This document shows positions 5,324-7,386 of a stretch of DNA of 7,386 bases, one piece after another. A model generated the notes under the pieces. The model saw nothing but the letters and a program-made list of their open reading frames with translations. It was not told where the DNA came from and made no database searches. The DNA is from an uncultured Ardenticatenia bacterium (lineage in GTDB: Bacteria > Chloroflexota > Anaerolineae > Promineifilales > Promineifilaceae), in assembly GCA_937858165.1 (NCBI GenBank), contig CALLZA010000619.1:1-7386 (forward strand), given 5' to 3'. Within the stretch, counting starts at the first letter, position 1. The number at the start of each line of letters is the position of its first letter. The position numbers and the translations under genes are program-made.

Positions 5324-5380
5324 GATCGCTAAGGGCGCAAAGAACGCAAAGAGAAGGTTCTTGGCGCTCTTTGCGTTCTT
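5308..5380. repeat. CGCAAAG-type palindromic intergenic repeat, copy 1
   Basis: The left part, from TAAGACCTCAC through CGCAAAGAA (5308-5344), matches 7251-7288 with one indel and one mismatch. It is followed by a perfect 14-bp stem: AAGAACGCAAAGAG (5340-5353) pairs with CTCTTTGCGTTCTT (5367-5380) across a 13-nt loop. CGCAAAG repeats of this kind are scattered between genes in several bacterial phyla. The right side differs from copy 2, so this copy is diverged or truncated. Confidence 0.8.
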
Positions 5381-5409
5381 GGCATGAACTCTTCTTTCAA
5401 CTTCGCGGC

Positions 5410-5438
5410 TTGCCAATCGGGGGTGCTAGGGTTACACT
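5410..5438 (+). promoter_or_regulatory. Candidate pyrG promoter
   Basis: TTGCCA (5410-5415, 5 of 6 matches), a 17-bp spacer and TACACT (5433-5438, 4 of 6) form the best promoter upstream of pyrG. The GTTA start of the -10 is shared with the promoters at 1347 and 3976. Initiation near 5445 would give a leader of roughly 138 nt. A weaker option is GATAAT at 5474-5479, which lacks a recognisable -35. Confidence 0.5.
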
Positions 5439-5495
5439 CCCGCTTTCCGCAACGCGAGGGCGGTATGCGACGAGATAATTCGTATAGACAGTTGA

Positions 5496-5515
5496 GGAGC
5501 GGTCGCGACCGCTCC
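5496..5515. repeat. 20-bp perfect palindrome in the pyrG leader
   Basis: GGAGCGGTCG (5496-5505) is followed immediately by its exact reverse complement CGACCGCTCC (5506-5515). With no spacer it is a symmetrical DNA site, and in RNA it would fold with the central bases unpaired. It may be a protein-binding site, a leader hairpin or a dispersed repeat copy. Confidence 0.7.
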
Positions 5516-5527
5516 CCCAAGTAGAAC

Positions 5528-5564
5528 CGGTGGGGCATGTCAGCCACGATGACATGCCCCACCG
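5528..5564. promoter_or_regulatory. 15-bp perfect hairpin just before the pyrG Shine-Dalgarno
   Basis: CGGTGGGGCATGTCA (5528-5542) and TGACATGCCCCACCG (5550-5564) pair perfectly around a 7-nt loop, GCCACGA. The stem ends 7 nt before the ribosome binding site. It would be very stable in the leader RNA. There is no U-tract, so it does not look like a normal intrinsic terminator. Regulatory hairpin or mobile palindrome are both possible. Confidence 0.65.
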
Positions 5565-5571
5565 TCGTTAT

Positions 5572-5578
5572 AGGAAGG
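5572..5578 (+). promoter_or_regulatory. pyrG ribosome binding site
   Basis: AGGAAGG lies just upstream of the ATG at 5583, with AGGA 7 nt and GG 4 nt from the start codon. It supports this start, which also matches the conserved N-terminus of the family. Confidence 0.8.
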
Positions 5579-5582
5579 CGCG

Positions 5583-7229
5583 ATGACCAAGTACATCTTC
5601 TTCACCGGTGGCGTTGTCAGTGGGGTAGGCAAGGGCGTGACGGCCGCAGCATTGGGCCGCCTGTTGAAGGCCCGTGGCTTCAGCGTGACGGCCCAGAAGC
5701 TCGATCCGTACATCAACGTCGATCCGGGAACTATGTCCCCCTATCAGCACGGCGAAGTGTTCGTCACCGACGACGGCGCGGAGACCGATCTCGACCTGGG
5801 CCACTACGAGCGCTTCATCGACATCAGCCTCAATCAGGCGTCGAACGTGACGACCGGTCGGGTCTACGCTGAAGTGACCGCCCGCGAGCGGCGCGGCGAC
5901 TACCTGGGCAGCACCATTCAGGTCATTCCCCACATTACCAACGAGATCAAGCGCTACATCTTCGCCGTGGCCGACAAGAGTGAGGCGGAGATCGTCTTGG
6001 TCGAAGTCGGCGGCACGGTGGGCGACAACGAGAGCGTACACTTCCTGGAGGCACTGCGGCAGATGCGCTCCGATGTCGGCCGCGAGAACACGCTCTACGT
6101 CCACGTCACCTTCCTGCCTCATCTCAAGGCCAGCAACGAACTGAAGACGAAGCCGACACAGCACAGCGTGGCCGAGTTGCGCAGCCGGGGCGTCCAGCCC
6201 GACGTCATCATCGCCCGCGCCGATCACCCCATCCCCGAAGAGCACCTGGGCAAGATTTCGCTCTTCTGTGACGTGCCGCGCGAGGCGGTCATCCCGGCCG
6301 AGACGAGCGACGTGCTCTATAACATCCCGCTCCAACTGGAAGAGACGCGCCTGGCCGAGTTCGTGATGCAGCGGCTGAACCTGACACCCAAGACCGCGCC
6401 CGACCTGAGCGAGTGGGCGGCGCTGACGGAGGAGATACGGCGGCCGAAGCCGACCATCCGCATCGCCCTGGTGGGCAAGTACGTCGAACTGCACGACGCC
6501 TACATGAGCGTGCGCGAGGCGCTCTACCACGCGGGCATTGCCGCCAACCGGCAGGTGGAGATCGAGTGGATTCACTCCGGCGAACTGGAAAAGGGCAAGG
6601 GCTGGGATCGGCTGCAAGGGGTCAGCGGCGTCGTCGTGCCCGGCGGCTTCGGCGAGCGAGGCATCGAGGGCAAGATCAAGACTGCCCGCTGGGCGCGGGA
6701 GAACAAGGTTCCCTACTTGGGCCTATGTCTGGGTATGCAGGTGATGTGCATCGAACTGGCCCGCACTACCTTGGGCAGCGACGACGCCAACAGCACCGAG
6801 TTCGACCGCAACTGCCAGCACCCGGTCATCAGCCTTATGCCCGATCAGCACGAACTGACCGACATGGGCGGCACGATGCGCCTGGGGGCCTACCCGGCAC
6901 GGCTGCTGCCCGGCTCCAGGGCGCACGCGGCGTATGGCAGCGATACCATCTCCGAGCGCCACCGCCACCGCTGGGAGTTCAACAACGCCTACCGCGAGGT
7001 GTTGGGCGGGGCGGGGCTGGTGCTGAGTGGATTGTCGCCCAATGGCCGCCTGGTCGAGATCGCCGAGCTGCGCGACCACCCGTTCATGCTCGGCAGCCAG
7101 TTTCACCCCGAGTTCAAGAGCCGCCCCAATCGGCCGCACCCTCTCTTCGCCGCCTTCATGGCCGCGGCTGTGGCCAAACAGGAAGAGGAACCACAGATTA
7201 CTCAGATTTCAGAGACTGAAGAGGGGTAA
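5583..7229 (+). CDS. pyrG: CTP synthase (glutamine-hydrolysing)
   Basis: The product makes CTP from UTP, ATP and glutamine, the last step of de novo cytidine nucleotide synthesis, as a cytosolic tetramer. The 548-residue protein is complete. The N-terminal synthase domain begins [16 protein letters not shown], with P-loop Lys17, then the invariant [20 protein letters not shown] and [17 protein letters not shown]. The C-terminal class I glutaminase domain follows a linker after about residue 290. It carries [10 protein letters not shown], the nucleophile Cys382 in GLCLGMQ, and His508/Glu510 in SQFHPEF. All key residues are present, so it should be active. Conserved sequence ends near residue 535 ([12 protein letters not shown]). 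The last 12 residues ([12 protein letters not shown]) are encoded by an intergenic-type repeat. The gene stands alone behind a long structured leader and is flanked by repeats. Confidence 0.98.
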   Translation: MTKYIFFTGGVVSGVGKGVTAAALGRLLKARGFSVTAQKLDPYINVDPGTMSPYQHGEVFVTDDGAETDLDLGHYERFIDISLNQASNVTTGRVYAEVTARERRGDYLGSTIQVIPHITNEIKRYIFAVADKSEAEIVLVEVGGTVGDNESVHFLEALRQMRSDVGRENTLYVHVTFLPHLKASNELKTKPTQHSVAELRSRGVQPDVIIARADHPIPEEHLGKISLFCDVPREAVIPAETSDVLYNIPLQLEETRLAEFVMQRLNLTPKTAPDLSEWAALTEEIRRPKPTIRIALVGKYVELHDAYMSVREALYHAGIAANRQVEIEWIHSGELEKGKGWDRLQGVSGVVVPGGFGERGIEGKIKTARWARENKVPYLGLCLGMQVMCIELARTTLGSDDANSTEFDRNCQHPVISLMPDQHELTDMGGTMRLGAYPARLLPGSRAHAAYGSDTISERHRHRWEFNNAYREVLGGAGLVLSGLSPNGRLVEIAELRDHPFMLGSQFHPEFKSRPNRPHPLFAAFMAAAVAKQEEEPQITQISETEEG

Positions 7230-7250
7230 TCCGCAGATTTGGCAGATTAT
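7191..7250. repeat. CAGATT-type repeat running into the 3' end of pyrG
   Basis: CAGATT occurs four times as two pairs with 9-nt spacing (7194, 7203, 7234, 7243). Between the pairs, GATTAC (7196-7201) is inverted as GTAATC (7226-7231), and TTCAG/CTGAA (7208-7212, 7216-7220) form a small inner stem. The first half is translated as the end of pyrG and the second half lies after the stop. The style matches the CACAGATTAC repeats seen between genes in many environmental bacteria. Confidence 0.6.
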
Positions 7251-7352
7251 TAAGAACCTCACGCAAAGATCGCTAAGGACGCAAAGAAGAATCTTTCTTT
7301 GCGCCTCAGCGCCTTTGCGTTAATTCCTTCTCTTTGGGTGAGGTACTTCTTA
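7251..7352. repeat. CGCAAAG-type palindromic element, copy 2 (near full length)
   Basis: The element appears bounded by interrupted terminal inverted repeats: TAAGAA (7251-7256) with TTCTTA (7347-7352), and ACCTCAC (7256-7262) with GTGAGGT (7338-7344). Inside, ACGCAAAG (7261-7268) pairs with CTTTGCGT (7313-7320). CGCT (7271-7274) pairs with AGCG (7308-7311), and GCAAAGAA (7281-7288) pairs with TTCTTTGC (7295-7302). The whole can fold into one long imperfect hairpin of about 100 nt. It encodes nothing and has the form of a small non-autonomous (MITE- or REP-like) element. It may also end pyrG transcription. Confidence 0.75.
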
Positions 7353-7386
7353 TTCCCGCCGAGTCAGGGTGGGGGCGGCGGTGGAC

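Noticed and set aside
5568..6617. 349-codon minus-strand frame inside pyrG
   Set aside because: It lies wholly opposite the conserved CTP synthase coding sequence and shows no recognisable domain. Long antisense frames are expected at this GC content.
6413..7219. 268-codon plus-strand frame within pyrG
   Set aside because: It is an out-of-frame Arg/Gly-rich shadow of the glutaminase domain.
7353..7386. Start of a further gene at the right edge
   Set aside because: The remaining bases are GC-rich but too short, with no start codon context or motif to support a call.

Overview
The window reads as one end of a GC-rich bacterial metagenome contig, most plausibly from the Chloroflexota (Anaerolineae-like). 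The basis is circumstantial: GC-rich coding, a surface protein with a Thr/Pro 'TPTPTAT' linker and a C-terminal membrane anchor, and short palindromic intergenic repeats. There is no rRNA or other decisive marker, so the phylum is an inference.

Bases 1-194 are not genomic. Positions 129-194 are a complete Illumina Nextera P7 adapter (P7, 8-base index, transposase read-2 adapter ending in the Tn5 mosaic end). Fifteen T's precede it, as expected when a read runs through a short insert, across the adapter and into the flow-cell linker. Bases 1-113 are most likely post-template sequencing noise. Genuine sequence starts at 195.

Layout of the genomic part: (1) 196-525 (+), the C-terminal end of a Thr/Pro-rich, membrane-anchored surface protein. 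(2) A 13-bp inverted repeat at 522-549 between convergent genes. (3) 554-1222 (-), a SanA/YdcF-like DUF218 membrane protein. (4) 1415-3975 (+), a tight three-gene operon: an atypical short-chain dehydrogenase, a SRPBCC ligand-binding protein and a CrtI-type FAD-dependent oxidoreductase. It is driven by a strong sigma-70-like promoter that carries an imperfect dyad. (5) 4027-4506 (+), a stand-alone MOSC-domain protein with its own promoter. (6) 4528-5289 (-), a FabG-like SDR. (7) 5583-7229 (+), pyrG, encoding a complete CTP synthase behind a long leader with two perfect palindromes.

Repeats are concentrated around pyrG. A CGCAAAG-type palindromic element lies on each side of it (from 5308 and from 7251), and a CAGATT-containing repeat (7191-7250) runs into its 3' end and supplies the last dozen codons. 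Both minus-strand genes have a -10-like hexamer exactly 6 nt before their ATG, suggesting leaderless transcripts. The three plus-strand promoters share a TTGNC-N17-TA pattern with a GTTA at the -10. The last bases (7353-7386) hold nothing I can identify.

The most biologically open part is the SDR-SRPBCC-CrtI-like operon. The enzyme classes suggest isoprenoid, carotenoid or lipid tailoring, but the substrate cannot be read from the sequence.
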